A DNA stretch of 64,000 nt from Neorhizobium vignae (GCF_000732195.1 NZ_JNNU01000006.1:248001-312000), one strand, 5' to 3'. Numbered from the stretch's first letter, positions 27,516 through 39,274 are shown. Numbers and translations: made by a program. The notes: generated by a model not told the origin, from the sequence alone.

Positions 27516-27899
27516 ATGGAACTCTATTTTCCCACTGAACTCGGCGAGCAGGTGGCCTTTGTCTGTGCGGCGGCAACCGCAGCACTCGGCCTTCTCGTTT
27601 TCCTGTTTCCCGCCGTCGTTCTGCGCCTGACCGCGTTCCAGATCGGCGAGGTACGGCCGGAAGGGTATGCGGCCGTCCGCTCGACCGGTGCCCACCATCT
27701 CGGATTCGGCCTTGCGGCGATCATGCTGGCCCAGGACTGGATCTACATGACGCTCGGAATAGCGCTCGGATTTGCCGCTCTCGGACGGTTGATGTCCTGT
27801 GCGCTCGATCGTGGCTTCACCCTTAGAAATATTGCATTTTCCTTACTTCAGGTTGTACTTGCCGGCGGGCCGCTCGCCTATGTCTTCGGCTATCTTTGA
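27516..27899 (+). CDS. small integral membrane protein
   Basis: The 127-residue protein has four hydrophobic stretches (LGEQVAFVCAAATAALGLLV, HHLGFGLAAIMLAQDW, YMTLGIALGFAALGRLMSC and FSLLQVVLAGGPLAYVFGYL). It resembles small four-helix proteins grouped under DUF4345-like families, but I am not certain of the family. The ATG at 27516 has GAGG four bases upstream and is preferred to the ATG at 27501. It lies between priA and the atp operon on the same strand, and is followed by a 261-base gap that must hold the atp promoter. Function unknown. Confidence 0.65.
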   Translation: MELYFPTELGEQVAFVCAAATAALGLLVFLFPAVVLRLTAFQIGEVRPEGYAAVRSTGAHHLGFGLAAIMLAQDWIYMTLGIALGFAALGRLMSCALDRGFTLRNIAFSLLQVVLAGGPLAYVFGYL

Positions 27900-28160
27900 G
27901 GCCTCACGTAAAGACTATGAGCCTCGGCCTGCCGAAAATCCTGCCGCTTCCGGTATAAAATCGCTCTCAGCCCTTGCGTGTCCGGCTTTTTCCGTTATCA
28001 GGCGTGTTGCGAGTCCTTACAGCCTATGCTAGACGGACCGCGAAAGTCGGAAAGGGTAGTGCGCAAGCTCTGCAGGTTCTGAGAAAAAATCAAACGATTT
28101 CAAGCTCTTGCTTCACCTCTCCCGTAGGGTCTGGCGCTTGGATGGCAATACAGGGAAACT

Positions 28161-28727
28161 GTGCCCGTGGCTGACACGTCCCAGCTTATTTCCGGTGTAG
28201 CGGAGCGTTATGCTTCCTCGCTTTTCGAACTGTCCCTTGAGGCCGGTTCGATCGACAAGGTCGGTGCCGATCTTGATCGTTTTCAGGCGCTGCTGGATGA
28301 GAGTGAAGACCTGCGACGCCTGGTCGCAAGCCCGGTATTTTCCGCCGAAGATCAGCAGAAGGCCGTTCTCGCCGTTGCCGAGCGGGCTGGCATTTCCGGT
28401 CTCGTGGCCAATTTCCTGAAGGTCGTTGCCGGCAATCGTCGCCTTTTCGCGATGCCCGGCATGATCCGCGCCTTCCGCCAGATCGCCGCAGAGCATCGCG
28501 GTGAAATCACAGCCGAGGTCACCTCGGCGCATGCGCTTTCCCAGGCGCAGGAAAACGAACTCAAGTCGGCGCTGAAGGGCGTAACCGGCAAGGACGTGGC
28601 AATCGCCGTGACCATCGACCCGTCGATCCTCGGCGGACTGGTCGTCAAGGTCGGTTCTCGTCAGATCGATACTTCCCTTCGCACCAAACTTTCCACCCTT
28701 AAGCTTGCACTGAAAGAGGTTGGCTGA
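28161..28727 (+). CDS. atpH: ATP synthase F1 delta subunit
   Basis: The 188-residue peripheral stalk subunit (OSCP homologue) links the F1 alpha/beta head to the Fo b subunits. The N-terminal helical domain ([20 protein letters not shown]) and C-terminal [20 protein letters not shown] and [20 protein letters not shown], followed by LRTKL, are diagnostic. The start is GTG at 28161, or a second GTG two codons on. Its TGA overlaps the atpA ATG (TGATG), implying translational coupling. It opens the F1 operon atpHAGDC; Fo genes are elsewhere, as usual in this group. Confidence 0.95.
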   Translation: MPVADTSQLISGVAERYASSLFELSLEAGSIDKVGADLDRFQALLDESEDLRRLVASPVFSAEDQQKAVLAVAERAGISGLVANFLKVVAGNRRLFAMPGMIRAFRQIAAEHRGEITAEVTSAHALSQAQENELKSALKGVTGKDVAIAVTIDPSILGGLVVKVGSRQIDTSLRTKLSTLKLALKEVG

Positions 28728-30256
28728 TGGATATCCGCGCCGCGGAAATTTCCGCAATTCTGAAAGACCAGATCAAGAATTTCGGCCAGGAGGCTGAAGT
28801 TTCCGAAGTCGGACAGGTTCTGTCCGTCGGCGACGGCATTGCCCGCGTCTACGGTCTGGACAATGTCCAGGCCGGCGAGATGGTCGAATTCCCGGGCGGC
28901 ATCCGTGGTATGGCGCTGAACCTCGAAGCCGACAATGTCGGCGTCGTCATCTTCGGTTCCGACCGTGCGATCAAGGAAGGCGACATCGTCAAGCGGACCG
29001 GCGCCATCGTCGACGTTCCGGTCGGTCCGGAACTGCTCGGCCGCGTCGTTGACGCGCTCGGCAACCCGATCGACGGCAAGGGCCCGATCAATGCGACCCG
29101 CCGTTCGCGCGTCGACGTCAAGGCTCCGGGCATTATCCCGCGCAAGTCGGTTCATGAGCCGATGTCGACCGGCCTCAAGGCCATCGACGCCCTCATCCCG
29201 GTCGGTCGCGGCCAGCGCGAGCTGGTCATCGGCGACCGCCAGACCGGCAAGACCGCGATCATCCTCGATACGATCCTCAACCAGAAGGCCATTCACGATA
29301 ACGGCCCGGACTCGGAAAAGCTGTTCTGCGTCTACGTCGCTATCGGCCAGAAGCGCTCGACGGTTGCCCAGTTCGTGAAGGTTCTCGAAGAGCGCGGCGC
29401 TCTGCAGTACTCGATCATCGTTGCTGCGACCGCTTCCGATCCGGCTCCGATGCAGTATCTCGCGCCGTTCGCCGGCTGCGCCATGGGCGAATACTTCCGT
29501 GACAACGGCCAGCACGCGCTGATCGGTTACGACGACCTTTCCAAGCAGGCTGTCGCCTATCGTCAGATGTCGCTGCTGCTGCGCCGCCCGCCGGGCCGCG
29601 AAGCTTATCCGGGCGACGTCTTCTACCTGCATTCCCGCCTCCTGGAGCGCGCTGCAAAGCTTTCCGACGAGCGCGGCAATGGTTCGCTGACGGCTCTGCC
29701 GGTCATCGAAACCCAGGGTAACGACGTTTCGGCCTTCATTCCGACCAACGTGATCTCGATCACCGACGGCCAGATCTTCCTTGAAACCGACCTGTTCTAC
29801 CAGGGTATCCGCCCGGCCGTTAACGTCGGTCTGTCGGTTTCCCGCGTCGGCTCGGCCGCGCAGATCAAGGCGATGAAGCAGGTTGCCGGCTCAATCAAGG
29901 GCGAACTCGCCCAGTATCGCGAAATGGCCGCCTTTGCCCAGTTCGGCTCCGACCTCGACGCCTCAACGCAGCGCCTTCTGAACCGTGGTGCACGCCTGAC
30001 GGAACTCCTGAAGCAGCCGCAGTTCGCTCCGCTGAAGACGGAAGAGCAGGTCGCTGTGATCTTCGCCGGCGTCAACGGCTACCTCGACAAGATCGCGGTC
30101 GCCCAGGTTGGCAAGTTCGAGCAGGGCCTCCTCTCGTACCTGCGTTCCGAAGGCAAGGCTATCCTCGATGCGATCCGCACCGAGAAGCAGCTTTCCGACG
30201 ACACGCGTGCGAAGCTGAAGGCCGCTCTCGACAGCTACGCCAAGTCTTTCGCCTGA
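28727..30256 (+). CDS. atpA: ATP synthase F1 alpha subunit
   Basis: The 509-residue non-catalytic nucleotide-binding subunit of the F1 head starts [20 protein letters not shown]. It has the P-loop [15 protein letters not shown] near residue 169, the arginine-finger region [20 protein letters not shown] near residue 280, and the signature [17 protein letters not shown] near residue 365. Length is normal. It is translationally coupled to atpH by a one-base overlap and followed by atpG after 30 bases. Confidence 0.97.
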   Translation: MDIRAAEISAILKDQIKNFGQEAEVSEVGQVLSVGDGIARVYGLDNVQAGEMVEFPGGIRGMALNLEADNVGVVIFGSDRAIKEGDIVKRTGAIVDVPVGPELLGRVVDALGNPIDGKGPINATRRSRVDVKAPGIIPRKSVHEPMSTGLKAIDALIPVGRGQRELVIGDRQTGKTAIILDTILNQKAIHDNGPDSEKLFCVYVAIGQKRSTVAQFVKVLEERGALQYSIIVAATASDPAPMQYLAPFAGCAMGEYFRDNGQHALIGYDDLSKQAVAYRQMSLLLRRPPGREAYPGDVFYLHSRLLERAAKLSDERGNGSLTALPVIETQGNDVSAFIPTNVISITDGQIFLETDLFYQGIRPAVNVGLSVSRVGSAAQIKAMKQVAGSIKGELAQYREMAAFAQFGSDLDASTQRLLNRGARLTELLKQPQFAPLKTEEQVAVIFAGVNGYLDKIAVAQVGKFEQGLLSYLRSEGKAILDAIRTEKQLSDDTRAKLKAALDSYAKSFA

Positions 30257-30286
30257 GAACAGATCAAGCTCGAGGACCGATAACGG

Positions 30287-31165
30287 ATGCCTTCACTTAA
30301 GGATCTGAAAAACCGGATCGCCTCCGTCAAGGCGACGCAGAAGATCACCAAGGCGATGAAAATGGTCGCCGCGGCGAAGCTGCGCCGTGCTCAGGAGGCG
30401 GCCGAGGCCGCCCGTCCTTACGCGGAACGCATGACCAAGGTGCTGGCCGGCCTTTCGGCCGCCAATGCCGGCAATGCGGAAGCGCCGCTGCTGCTCTCGG
30501 GCACGGGCAAGGATCAGGTTCATCTGCTGATCGTCGCGACCGGCGAACGCGGTCTGGCCGGGGGCTTCAACTCCTCGATCATCCGTCTCGCCCGCGATCA
30601 CGCATTGAAACTGCTTGCCCAGGGCAAGATGGTGAAGATCATCACCGTCGGCCGCAAGGGCAACGACATCCTGCGCCGCACGTTCAAGGACAACATCGTC
30701 GACTACGTGACGTTCCGCGAAATCAAGCAGCTCGGTTTCGCCCAGGCCGACGAGGTGGCACACAAGGTGCTCGCGCTCTACAATGCCGGCGAATTCGACA
30801 TCGCGACGCTGTTCTACGCACGCTTCCAGTCGGTGATCTCGCAGGTGGCGACCGCCTCGCAGATCATCCCGGCCACGTTCGATGCGACGCAGGCTGCGGA
30901 TGCCTCCTCGGCGCTCTACGAATACGAGCCGAGCGAAGAGGAAATCCTCGAAGACCTGCTGCCGAAGAACGTCGCGATCCAGATCTTCCGGGCTCTGCTC
31001 GAAAACAACGCTTCCTTCTATGGCGCGCAGATGTCCGCAATGGACAACGCGACGCGCAATGCCGGTGACATGATCAACAAGCTGACGCTCTCCTACAACC
31101 GTCAGCGCCAGGCACAGATCACCAAGGAACTTATCGAAATCATTTCGGGCGCGGAAGCGCTCTGA
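30287..31165 (+). CDS. atpG: ATP synthase F1 gamma subunit
   Basis: The 292-residue central rotor shaft begins [20 protein letters not shown] with the conserved [16 protein letters not shown] helix, has the [13 protein letters not shown] segment near residue 85, and ends with [20 protein letters not shown] and [19 protein letters not shown], the coiled C-terminal helix that turns inside the alpha3beta3 ring. Length is typical. It lies between atpA and atpD with short spacings. Confidence 0.96.
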   Translation: MPSLKDLKNRIASVKATQKITKAMKMVAAAKLRRAQEAAEAARPYAERMTKVLAGLSAANAGNAEAPLLLSGTGKDQVHLLIVATGERGLAGGFNSSIIRLARDHALKLLAQGKMVKIITVGRKGNDILRRTFKDNIVDYVTFREIKQLGFAQADEVAHKVLALYNAGEFDIATLFYARFQSVISQVATASQIIPATFDATQAADASSALYEYEPSEEEILEDLLPKNVAIQIFRALLENNASFYGAQMSAMDNATRNAGDMINKLTLSYNRQRQAQITKELIEIISGAEAL

Positions 31166-31170
31166 GGTAA

Positions 31171-32619
<1,449 letters not shown>

Positions 32620-32696
32620 TCCTGAACGAGATGGCGCGCGGGACGATCTCCGGTGCGCCTTTTGCCGCATAAAACACGCTGAGAAAGTGGACCTTC

Positions 32697-33104
32697 ATGG
32701 CCGAGGCTTTCAACTTTGAACTGGTTTCGCCCGAGCGCCTGCTCGTCTCGGAAAAGGTCACCGAAGTGGTGATCCCGGCGACGCTTGGCGAAATGACGGT
32801 GCTTGCCAATCACGCGCCGACGATGACGACGATCAAGCCGGGTGTCGTTTCGGTGAAGCTTGCCTCCGGCCAGGTCAACAAATACGTCGTTTTCGGCGGT
32901 TTCGCAGACATTCTGCCGACCGGCTGCACGCTGCTTGCCGAATCCGCGGTTCCGGTGAGCGAGCTGACCCACGCAACGCTGCAGAAGCGGATCGACACGA
33001 TCCAGGCCGAGATTAACCACGCGCAGACCGACGAGCACAAGACGAAGCTCGAGCAGTTCCTCGCGGAACTGACGCACCTCAACGGCGTCGTCAATCCGGC
33101 CTGA
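32697..33104 (+). CDS. atpC: ATP synthase F1 epsilon subunit
   Basis: The 135-residue rotor subunit shows FELVSPERLLVSEKVTEVVI and the conserved LGEMTVLANHAPTMTTIKPG of the N-terminal beta sandwich, then VVFGGFADILPTGCTLLAES, and a C-terminal two-helix region (about residues 88-135) that in other species can regulate ATP hydrolysis. It ends the atpHAGDC operon and is followed by a strong terminator. Confidence 0.95.
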   Translation: MAEAFNFELVSPERLLVSEKVTEVVIPATLGEMTVLANHAPTMTTIKPGVVSVKLASGQVNKYVVFGGFADILPTGCTLLAESAVPVSELTHATLQKRIDTIQAEINHAQTDEHKTKLEQFLAELTHLNGVVNPA

Positions 33105-33131
33105 TACTTCAAAATTCTCTGCGAAAGATCG

Positions 33132-33160
33132 AGGCGGTCCGAAAGGCCGCCTTTTTCTTT
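33132..33160 (+). terminator. terminator after atpC
   Basis: AGGCGGTC (33132-33139) pairs with GGCCGCCT (33145-33152) around CGAAA, followed by TTTTTCTTT. It is a clear factor-independent terminator for the atp operon. Confidence 0.85.
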
Positions 33161-33255
33161 GGGCGGTGGTCGGCTCCAGGCGACTATCGTGGTAACCGGA
33201 TGACTGCTTGTATGTACCGCGCCATCTTGTTAGCCCTTGTCGGCGGAGGAACGCG

Positions 33256-34149
33256 ATGATCGACAAGCTGGAATTTTTCATTGCCCTGGCGCGCGAGAGC
33301 CATTTCGGCCGGGCGGCGGAGGAATGCGGCATCTCGCAGCCCTCGCTTTCGGCTGCGATCCGCCAGCTCGAGGAGAGCCTCGGCGTGCAGCTGGTGGTGC
33401 GGGGCTCGCGTTACCAGGGCCTGACGCCGGAGGGCCAGCGGGTGCTGGAATGGGCAAAACGCATCGTCGGCGATGCACGCACCATGCGCGAGGAAATGCG
33501 TGCCGCCCGCAAGGGCCTTGTCGGCCATATAAGGCTGGCGTCGATCCCGACGGCGCTGGCGATGATCCCCAGACTGACCGAGCCGTTCCAGGCCAAGCAC
33601 CCGGAGGTCACCTTTTCCGTCGTCTCGCGCAATTCCCTGCAGGTGCTTTCGCAGCTCGACAATTTCGAGATCGACGCGGGCATTACCTACCTCGACAACG
33701 AACCGCTGGGCCGTGTGACGAGCGTGCCGCTTTACGCGGAGCGCTACAATCTGGTGACGGCCGAGGGGGCGCCCTATGCGGATCGGGAAAGCGTCACCTG
33801 GAAGGAGATGGCCGATCTTAGGCTCTGTCTATTGACGCCCGACATGCAGAACCGCCGGATCATCAACCAGCACCTCGCGGAAGCCGGGGTGACGGTGAAG
33901 CCGATGCTCGAATCGAACTCCATGGTGGTGCTTCTCTCGCATGTGGGGACCGGGCGCTGGGCGAGCATCATGCCGCGCAACGTGGCGCGATCATTCGGGT
34001 TTACAAAAGAAATCAGGACGATCCCGATTGTCGATCCGGAAGCCACGCATATCGTGGGACTGGTTGCGACACACCGAGAGCCGTTTACGCCGCTGGTGTC
34101 GGCCCTGCTTCACGAGGCTCGCAGCCTCACTCCCGCGGCCATGGCTTGA
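33256..34149 (+). CDS. LysR family regulator, probable regulator of the formate dehydrogenase operon
   Basis: The 297-residue LysR protein starts at the ATG at 33256 with GGAGGA upstream. The helix-turn-helix is SHFGRAAEECGISQPSLSAA (about residues 15-35), followed by the linker helix IRQLEESLGVQLVVRGSRYQ and a substrate-binding effector domain from about residue 90. It lies directly upstream of fdsGBA on the same strand, with 183 bases between. LysR genes (FdsR) are known next to fds operons in other proteobacteria, so control of formate dehydrogenase is a reasonable inference. No effector is identified. Confidence 0.85.
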   Translation: MIDKLEFFIALARESHFGRAAEECGISQPSLSAAIRQLEESLGVQLVVRGSRYQGLTPEGQRVLEWAKRIVGDARTMREEMRAARKGLVGHIRLASIPTALAMIPRLTEPFQAKHPEVTFSVVSRNSLQVLSQLDNFEIDAGITYLDNEPLGRVTSVPLYAERYNLVTAEGAPYADRESVTWKEMADLRLCLLTPDMQNRRIINQHLAEAGVTVKPMLESNSMVVLLSHVGTGRWASIMPRNVARSFGFTKEIRTIPIVDPEATHIVGLVATHREPFTPLVSALLHEARSLTPAAMA

Positions 34150-34226
34150 TAGCTTTTTTCTATCGCGTAACCGATCTCCTTTATTGACGGTTGAGGCCCC
34201 GGTTGCGACATTCCATTCCCAGTAGG

Positions 34227-34252
34227 CGAAGTACGATTGTCGGACAACTTCG
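34227..34252. promoter_or_regulatory. candidate operator upstream of fdsG
   Basis: CGAAGT (34227-34232) and ACTTCG (34247-34252) form a dyad with 14 bases between, and TTGTCGGACAA (34237-34247) inside it is a separate perfect palindrome with one central base. The location 80 bases upstream of fdsG suits a LysR-type binding site. No transcription start is known. Confidence 0.35.
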
Positions 34253-34332
34253 TCGGCTTTCTGATCCGCATAGGAGCATGGTGGCGCCGACGCCACGGTG
34301 CCGGAAACGGATCAGCTGGGAGGCTACAGACC

Positions 34333-34812
34333 ATGAATATGCGAATTTCCGCTGGTGAGTTCACCGAGCGGTCGCTTCAGATCATCAGGGATCTGAAGCA
34401 TCTGGAAGGCCCGATGCTGCCGATCCTGCATGCGATCCAGGCGGAATTCGGTTATGTGCCGGAAGAGGTGAAGCCGGTCATCGCCAGCGAACTCAACCTG
34501 TCGCGCGCCGAAGTGCATGGCGTCGTCACCTTCTATCACGAATTCCGCGACCACCCGGCTGGCCGGCATGTGCTGAAACTCTGTCGCGCCGAAGCCTGCC
34601 AGTCGATGGGCAGCGACCGCATTGCGGACCGCGCCCGGCAGCTTCTCGGGATCGACTTCCACCAGACGACGCTTGACGGTGCGGTGACGCTCGAAGCGGT
34701 CTACTGTCTCGGGCTCTGCGCCTGCGCGCCCGCCGCCATGCTCGACGGCGAAGTTTTTGGCCGCGTCGATGAGCACTGTCTTGGCGACATCGTTGCGGAG
34801 GCACGCCGATGA
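34333..34812 (+). CDS. fdsG: NAD-dependent formate dehydrogenase gamma subunit
   Basis: The 159-residue NuoE-like subunit holds a [2Fe-2S] cluster. The four ligands are visible as C in LKLCRAEACQSMGSD (two cysteines, near residues 84 and 89) and YCLGLCACAPAAML (near residues 125-130). PMLPILHAIQAEFGYVPEE and VHGVVTFYHEFRDHPAGRH are typical of the thioredoxin-like NuoE/FdsG/HoxE group. The ATG at 34333 is used; the frame opens at 34237 but the extra residues are Trp/Arg-rich noise. Its stop overlaps the fdsB ATG by four bases, so the two are coupled. Confidence 0.93.
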   Translation: MNMRISAGEFTERSLQIIRDLKHLEGPMLPILHAIQAEFGYVPEEVKPVIASELNLSRAEVHGVVTFYHEFRDHPAGRHVLKLCRAEACQSMGSDRIADRARQLLGIDFHQTTLDGAVTLEAVYCLGLCACAPAAMLDGEVFGRVDEHCLGDIVAEARR

Positions 34813-36365
34813 CGGTGACGATTTTCGTTCCGCGCGATGCTGCGGCGTTGGCGCTCGGCGCCGAGAAGGTGGCGAGAGCGATTGCCCAGGAGATTGCGGC
34901 CCGCGGCCTTGATGCGAAAGTCGTGCGCAATGGCTCGCGCGGCATGTTCTGGCTGGAGCCGTTGGTCGAGGTGCGCACGGAGCATGAGCGTATCGCCTAC
35001 GGGCCGGTCAAGGCCGGCGATGTCAAGGGTCTGTTCGATGCCGGTTTTCTGGAAGGTGCAGAGCATGCTTTGCATCTCGGACCCACGAAGGACATCCCGT
35101 TCCTGCGTCAGCAGACGCGACTGACTTTTTCCCGTTGCGGCGTTACCGATCCACTGTCGCTCGACGACTATCGCCAGTATCAGGGCCTGAAGGGTCTCGA
35201 AAATGCGATCGCGATGACGCAGGCGCAGATCGTCGCCCAGGTGACCGATAGCGGCCTTCGCGGCCGCGGCGGTGCCGGCTTCCCGACCGGCATCAAGTGG
35301 AAGACGGTAATGGATGCGGCCGGGCCGCAGAAATACATCGTCTGCAATGCGGACGAGGGCGACAGTGCCACATTCGCCGACCGGATGATCATGGAAGGTG
35401 ATCCCTTCGTGCTGATCGAAGGCATGATCATCGCCGGCATCGCGACGGGCGCCACCAAGGGTTATGTCTACACCCGCTCGGAATATCCGCATGCGATCGC
35501 GACGATGACAGAAGCCGTCGAGATCGCCCGCGCCGCGGGGATTCTCGGAGCGTCGGTGATGGGGTCCGCTCATGCCTTCGACATGGAGATCCGCTCCGGC
35601 GCCGGGGCCTATGTCTGCGGCGAGGAGACCTCGCTGCTGAATTCGCTGGAAGGCAAGCGCGGTATCGTGCGCGCCAAGCCGCCGCTGCCGGCGCTGCAGG
35701 GTTTTCTCGGCCGCCCGACCGTGGTCAACAACGTCATTTCGCTCGCTTCGGTGCCGGTCATCATGGACCGCGGTGCCGAGTTCTACAAAAACTTCGGCAT
35801 GGGCCGGTCGCGCGGCACGATCCCGATCCAGATCGCCGGCAACGTCAAATACGGAGGGCTTTACGAAACGGCCTTTGGCCTGTCTCTCGGCGAGATCGTC
35901 GATCATATCGGGGGCGGCACGGCGACTGGCCGGCCGGTCAGGGCAGTGCAGGTGGGCGGCCCCCTCGGCGCCTATTTCCCGCGGGCGCTGTTCGATACGC
36001 CGTTCGACTATGAGGCCTTTGCTGCGAAGGACGGGCTGATCGGCCATGCCGGCATCACCGTGTTCGACGATTCGGCCGACATGCTCAAGCAGGCGCGGTT
36101 CGCGATGGAATTCTGCGCCATCGAGAGCTGCGGCAAGTGCACGCCCTGCCGGATCGGTTCGACCCGCGGCGTCGAAACGGCCGACAAGATCGCGCAAGGG
36201 ATCGAGCCGGAGAAGAACAAGGCGCTGCTCGCCGACCTTTGCAACACGATGAAGTTCGGCTCCCTCTGCGCGCTCGGCGGGTTTACGCCCTATCCGGTGA
36301 TGAGTGCGATGAACCATTTCCCGGAGGATTTTTCTCCGGCACCCCTTATCGAAGCGGCGGAGTAA
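34809..36365 (+). CDS. fdsB: NAD-dependent formate dehydrogenase beta subunit
   Basis: The 518-residue NuoF-like diaphorase subunit binds FMN, NAD and a [4Fe-4S] cluster and reduces NAD+. An N-terminal thioredoxin-like region (about residues 1-90) precedes the NuoF core: VTDSGLRGRGGAGFPTGIKW (NAD/FMN site near residue 145), CNADEGDSATFADRMIMEGD, YVCGEETSLLNSLEGKRG, and the cluster ligands ESCGKCTPCRIGSTRG near residue 440 with a further cysteine in LCNTMKFGSLCALGG. It overlaps fdsG by four bases and precedes fdsA by four. Confidence 0.95.
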   Translation: MTVTIFVPRDAAALALGAEKVARAIAQEIAARGLDAKVVRNGSRGMFWLEPLVEVRTEHERIAYGPVKAGDVKGLFDAGFLEGAEHALHLGPTKDIPFLRQQTRLTFSRCGVTDPLSLDDYRQYQGLKGLENAIAMTQAQIVAQVTDSGLRGRGGAGFPTGIKWKTVMDAAGPQKYIVCNADEGDSATFADRMIMEGDPFVLIEGMIIAGIATGATKGYVYTRSEYPHAIATMTEAVEIARAAGILGASVMGSAHAFDMEIRSGAGAYVCGEETSLLNSLEGKRGIVRAKPPLPALQGFLGRPTVVNNVISLASVPVIMDRGAEFYKNFGMGRSRGTIPIQIAGNVKYGGLYETAFGLSLGEIVDHIGGGTATGRPVRAVQVGGPLGAYFPRALFDTPFDYEAFAAKDGLIGHAGITVFDDSADMLKQARFAMEFCAIESCGKCTPCRIGSTRGVETADKIAQGIEPEKNKALLADLCNTMKFGSLCALGGFTPYPVMSAMNHFPEDFSPAPLIEAAE

Positions 36366-36369
36366 CATC

Positions 36370-39249
36370 ATGTCCCTCGTTCATGAAATCGACTACGGCA
36401 CACCGGCCTCGCGTTCCGAAGCCCAGGTAACGCTTACCATCGACGGCCGCGCCATCACCGTGCCGGAGGGTACCTCGATCATGCGCGCCTCGATGGAGGC
36501 CGGCATCAAGGTACCAAAACTCTGCGCCACCGACATGGTCGACGCCTTCGGCTCCTGCCGCCTCTGTCTCGTCGAGATCGAGGGGCGCAACGGAACGCCG
36601 GCCTCATGCACCACGCCGGTCATGCCGGGCATGGTCGTGCACACCCAGACCGGGCGGCTGAAGGACATCCGCCGGGGCGTGATGGAGCTCTATATCTCCG
36701 ACCACCCGCTCGACTGTCTCACCTGCGCCGCCAACGGGGATTGCGAATTGCAGGACATGGCGGGTGCCGTGGGCCTTCGCGACGTGCGTTACGGCTATGA
36801 GGGCGACAACCATGTCAGAGCCCGCAACGATGGCGCGATCAACGCCAAGTGGATGCCGAAGGACGAGTCGAACCCCTACTTCACCTACGATCCATCAAAA
36901 TGCATCGTCTGCTCCCGTTGCGTGCGCGCCTGCGAAGAAGTGCAGGGCACGTTCGCGCTGACGATCGAGGGTCGCGGCTTCGGCAGCCGGGTCTCGCCCG
37001 GTGCCCACGAACTTTTCCTTGATTCCGAATGCGTTTCCTGCGGCGCCTGCGTGCAGGCCTGTCCGACCGCGACACTCACCGAAAAGTCGGTCATCGCGAT
37101 CGGCCAGCCGGAACATTCGGAAGTCACCACCTGCGCCTATTGCGGCGTCGGCTGCTCCTTCAAGGCGGAAATGCGCGGCGAGGAGCTCGTGCGCATGGTG
37201 CCGTGGAAGGACGGCCAGGCAAACCGTGGCCATTCCTGCGTCAAGGGGCGTTTCGCCTATGGCTACGCGACCCACAAGGACCGCATCCTCAACCCGATGA
37301 TCCGCGAGAATATCTCCGATCCGTGGCGGGAAGTGACCTGGGAAGAGGCCTTTTCGCACGTGGCTTCCGAGTTCCGCCGCATCCAGTATCAGTACGGTCG
37401 TGAATCGATCGGCGGCATCACCTCGTCGCGCTGCACCAACGAGGAGACTTTCCTCGTCCAGAAGCTGATCCGCGCCGGCTTCGGCAACAACAATGTCGAT
37501 ACCTGCGCCCGCGTCTGTCATTCGCCGACCGGCTACGGCCTCGGCCAGGCCTTCGGCACGTCTGCCGGCACACAGAATTTCGACTCGGTCGAGCATACCG
37601 ACGTCGTCATCGTCATCGGCGCCAACCCGACCGATGGCCATCCGGTGTTCGGCTCGCGCCTCAAGAAGCGGCTGCGCCAGGGCGCAAAGCTGATCGTCAT
37701 CGATCCGCGCCGCATCGATCTGGTGCGCACGCCGCATGTGGAGGCAGATTATCACCTGCCGCTGCAGCCCGGCACCAACGTCGCCGTGCTGACGGCGCTT
37801 GCGCATGTCATCGTCACGGAAGGCCTGTTCGACGAGAAGTTCATCCGCGAACGTTGCGATTGGTCTGAATTCGAGGACTGGGCCGGTTTCGTTTCGGAAG
37901 ACGCACACAGCCCGGAAGCGACCGAGAAATATACCGGCGTACCTGCGGATCTCGTTCGCGGCGCGGCCCGGCTTTATGCCAAGGGCGGTAATGGCGCGAT
38001 CTATTACGGCCTCGGTGTCACCGAGCACAGCCAGGGTTCGACGACCGTCATGGCGATCGCCAACCTGGCCATGGTCACCGGCAATATCGGTCGTCCGGGC
38101 GTCGGCGTGAACCCGCTGCGTGGCCAGAACAATGTCCAGGGCTCCTGCGACATGGGGTCCTTCCCGCACGAACTGCCGGGCTATCGTCACATTTCGGACG
38201 ACGCGACCCGCGACACGTTCGAAAAACTGTGGGGCGTGACGCTCAACAACGAACCGGGCCTGCGCATTCCGAACATGCTGGATGCGGCCGTCGAAGGCAC
38301 GTTCAAGGGCATCTACATCCAGGGCGAAGACATCCTGCAATCCGACCCGGACACCAAGCACGTTTCGGCCGGTCTCGCCGCGATGGAATGCGTCGTCGTC
38401 CATGACCTCTTTTTGAACGAGACCGCCAATTACGCGCATGTCTTCCTGCCGGGTTCGACCTTCCTCGAAAAGGACGGCACGTTCACCAATGCCGAGCGCC
38501 GCATCAACCGGGTTCGCAAGGTGATGAGCCCGAAGAACGGTTATGCCGACTGGGAAGTCACCCAGAAGCTGGCGCAGGCCATGGGATTGAACTGGAACTA
38601 CGCGCATCCGTCTCAGATCATGGACGAGATCGCCGTGTCGACGCCGAGCTTCGCGCTTGTTTCCTACGACTATCTCGACAAGATGGGCTCGGTTCAGTGG
38701 CCGTGCAACGAGGCGCATCCGGTCGGCTCGCCGATCATGCACGTCGATGGTTTCGTGCGCGGCAAGGGCAAGTTCATCCGCACCGAATATGTGGCGACCG
38801 ACGAACGCACCGGTCCCCGCTTCCCGCTGCTGCTCACCACCGGCCGCATCCTCTCCCAGTACAATGTCGGTGCCCAGACGCGGCGTACCGAAAACGTCAC
38901 CTGGCATGCGGAAGACCGGCTGGAGATCCATCCGCACGATGCCGAACAGCGCGGCATCAAGGAAGGCGACTGGATCAAGCTCGCCAGCCGTTCGGGCGAT
39001 ACGACGCTCAGGGCACTGATCACCGATCGCGTCGCGCCGGGCGTGGTCTATACGACGTTCCATCACCCGAACACGCAGGCGAACGTCATCACCACCGACT
39101 TCTCCGACTGGGCGACCAACTGCCCGGAATACAAGGTGACGGCGGTGCAGGTGTCGCCCTCCAACGGCCCGACCGAGTGGCAGGAGGATTACGACGAACT
39201 GTCGCGGCGGTCTCGGCGGATTGCGGGGAAGCTGGAGGCTGCTGAGTGA
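36370..39249 (+). CDS. fdsA: NAD-dependent formate dehydrogenase alpha subunit (molybdenum catalytic subunit)
   Basis: The 959-residue subunit oxidises formate to CO2 at a bis-molybdopterin guanine dinucleotide Mo site. The NuoG-like N-terminus has [2Fe-2S] ligands in FGSCRLCLVEIEG, a His-ligated cluster in DHPLDCLTCAANGDCELQD, and two [4Fe-4S] sets (CIVCSRCVRACEE and CVSCGACVQACPT, residues 175-235). The FdhF-like part begins with CAYCGVGCSF near residue 255. The Mo ligand is a cysteine in CARVCHSPTGYG, not selenocysteine. NPLRGQNNVQGSCDMG and the C-terminal molybdopterin domain (TTGRILSQYNVGAQTRRTEN) are intact. Confidence 0.95.
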   Translation: MSLVHEIDYGTPASRSEAQVTLTIDGRAITVPEGTSIMRASMEAGIKVPKLCATDMVDAFGSCRLCLVEIEGRNGTPASCTTPVMPGMVVHTQTGRLKDIRRGVMELYISDHPLDCLTCAANGDCELQDMAGAVGLRDVRYGYEGDNHVRARNDGAINAKWMPKDESNPYFTYDPSKCIVCSRCVRACEEVQGTFALTIEGRGFGSRVSPGAHELFLDSECVSCGACVQACPTATLTEKSVIAIGQPEHSEVTTCAYCGVGCSFKAEMRGEELVRMVPWKDGQANRGHSCVKGRFAYGYATHKDRILNPMIRENISDPWREVTWEEAFSHVASEFRRIQYQYGRESIGGITSSRCTNEETFLVQKLIRAGFGNNNVDTCARVCHSPTGYGLGQAFGTSAGTQNFDSVEHTDVVIVIGANPTDGHPVFGSRLKKRLRQGAKLIVIDPRRIDLVRTPHVEADYHLPLQPGTNVAVLTALAHVIVTEGLFDEKFIRERCDWSEFEDWAGFVSEDAHSPEATEKYTGVPADLVRGAARLYAKGGNGAIYYGLGVTEHSQGSTTVMAIANLAMVTGNIGRPGVGVNPLRGQNNVQGSCDMGSFPHELPGYRHISDDATRDTFEKLWGVTLNNEPGLRIPNMLDAAVEGTFKGIYIQGEDILQSDPDTKHVSAGLAAMECVVVHDLFLNETANYAHVFLPGSTFLEKDGTFTNAERRINRVRKVMSPKNGYADWEVTQKLAQAMGLNWNYAHPSQIMDEIAVSTPSFALVSYDYLDKMGSVQWPCNEAHPVGSPIMHVDGFVRGKGKFIRTEYVATDERTGPRFPLLLTTGRILSQYNVGAQTRRTENVTWHAEDRLEIHPHDAEQRGIKEGDWIKLASRSGDTTLRALITDRVAPGVVYTTFHHPNTQANVITTDFSDWATNCPEYKVTAVQVSPSNGPTEWQEDYDELSRRSRRIAGKLEAAE

Positions 39250-39274
39250 TGGAAATGCCGGGCGTGCTCCGCGG

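Noticed and set aside
34237-34332. N-terminal extension of FdsG from 34237
   Set aside because: The added residues overlap the candidate operator and are Trp/Arg-rich; the ATG at 34333 gives the family N-terminus.
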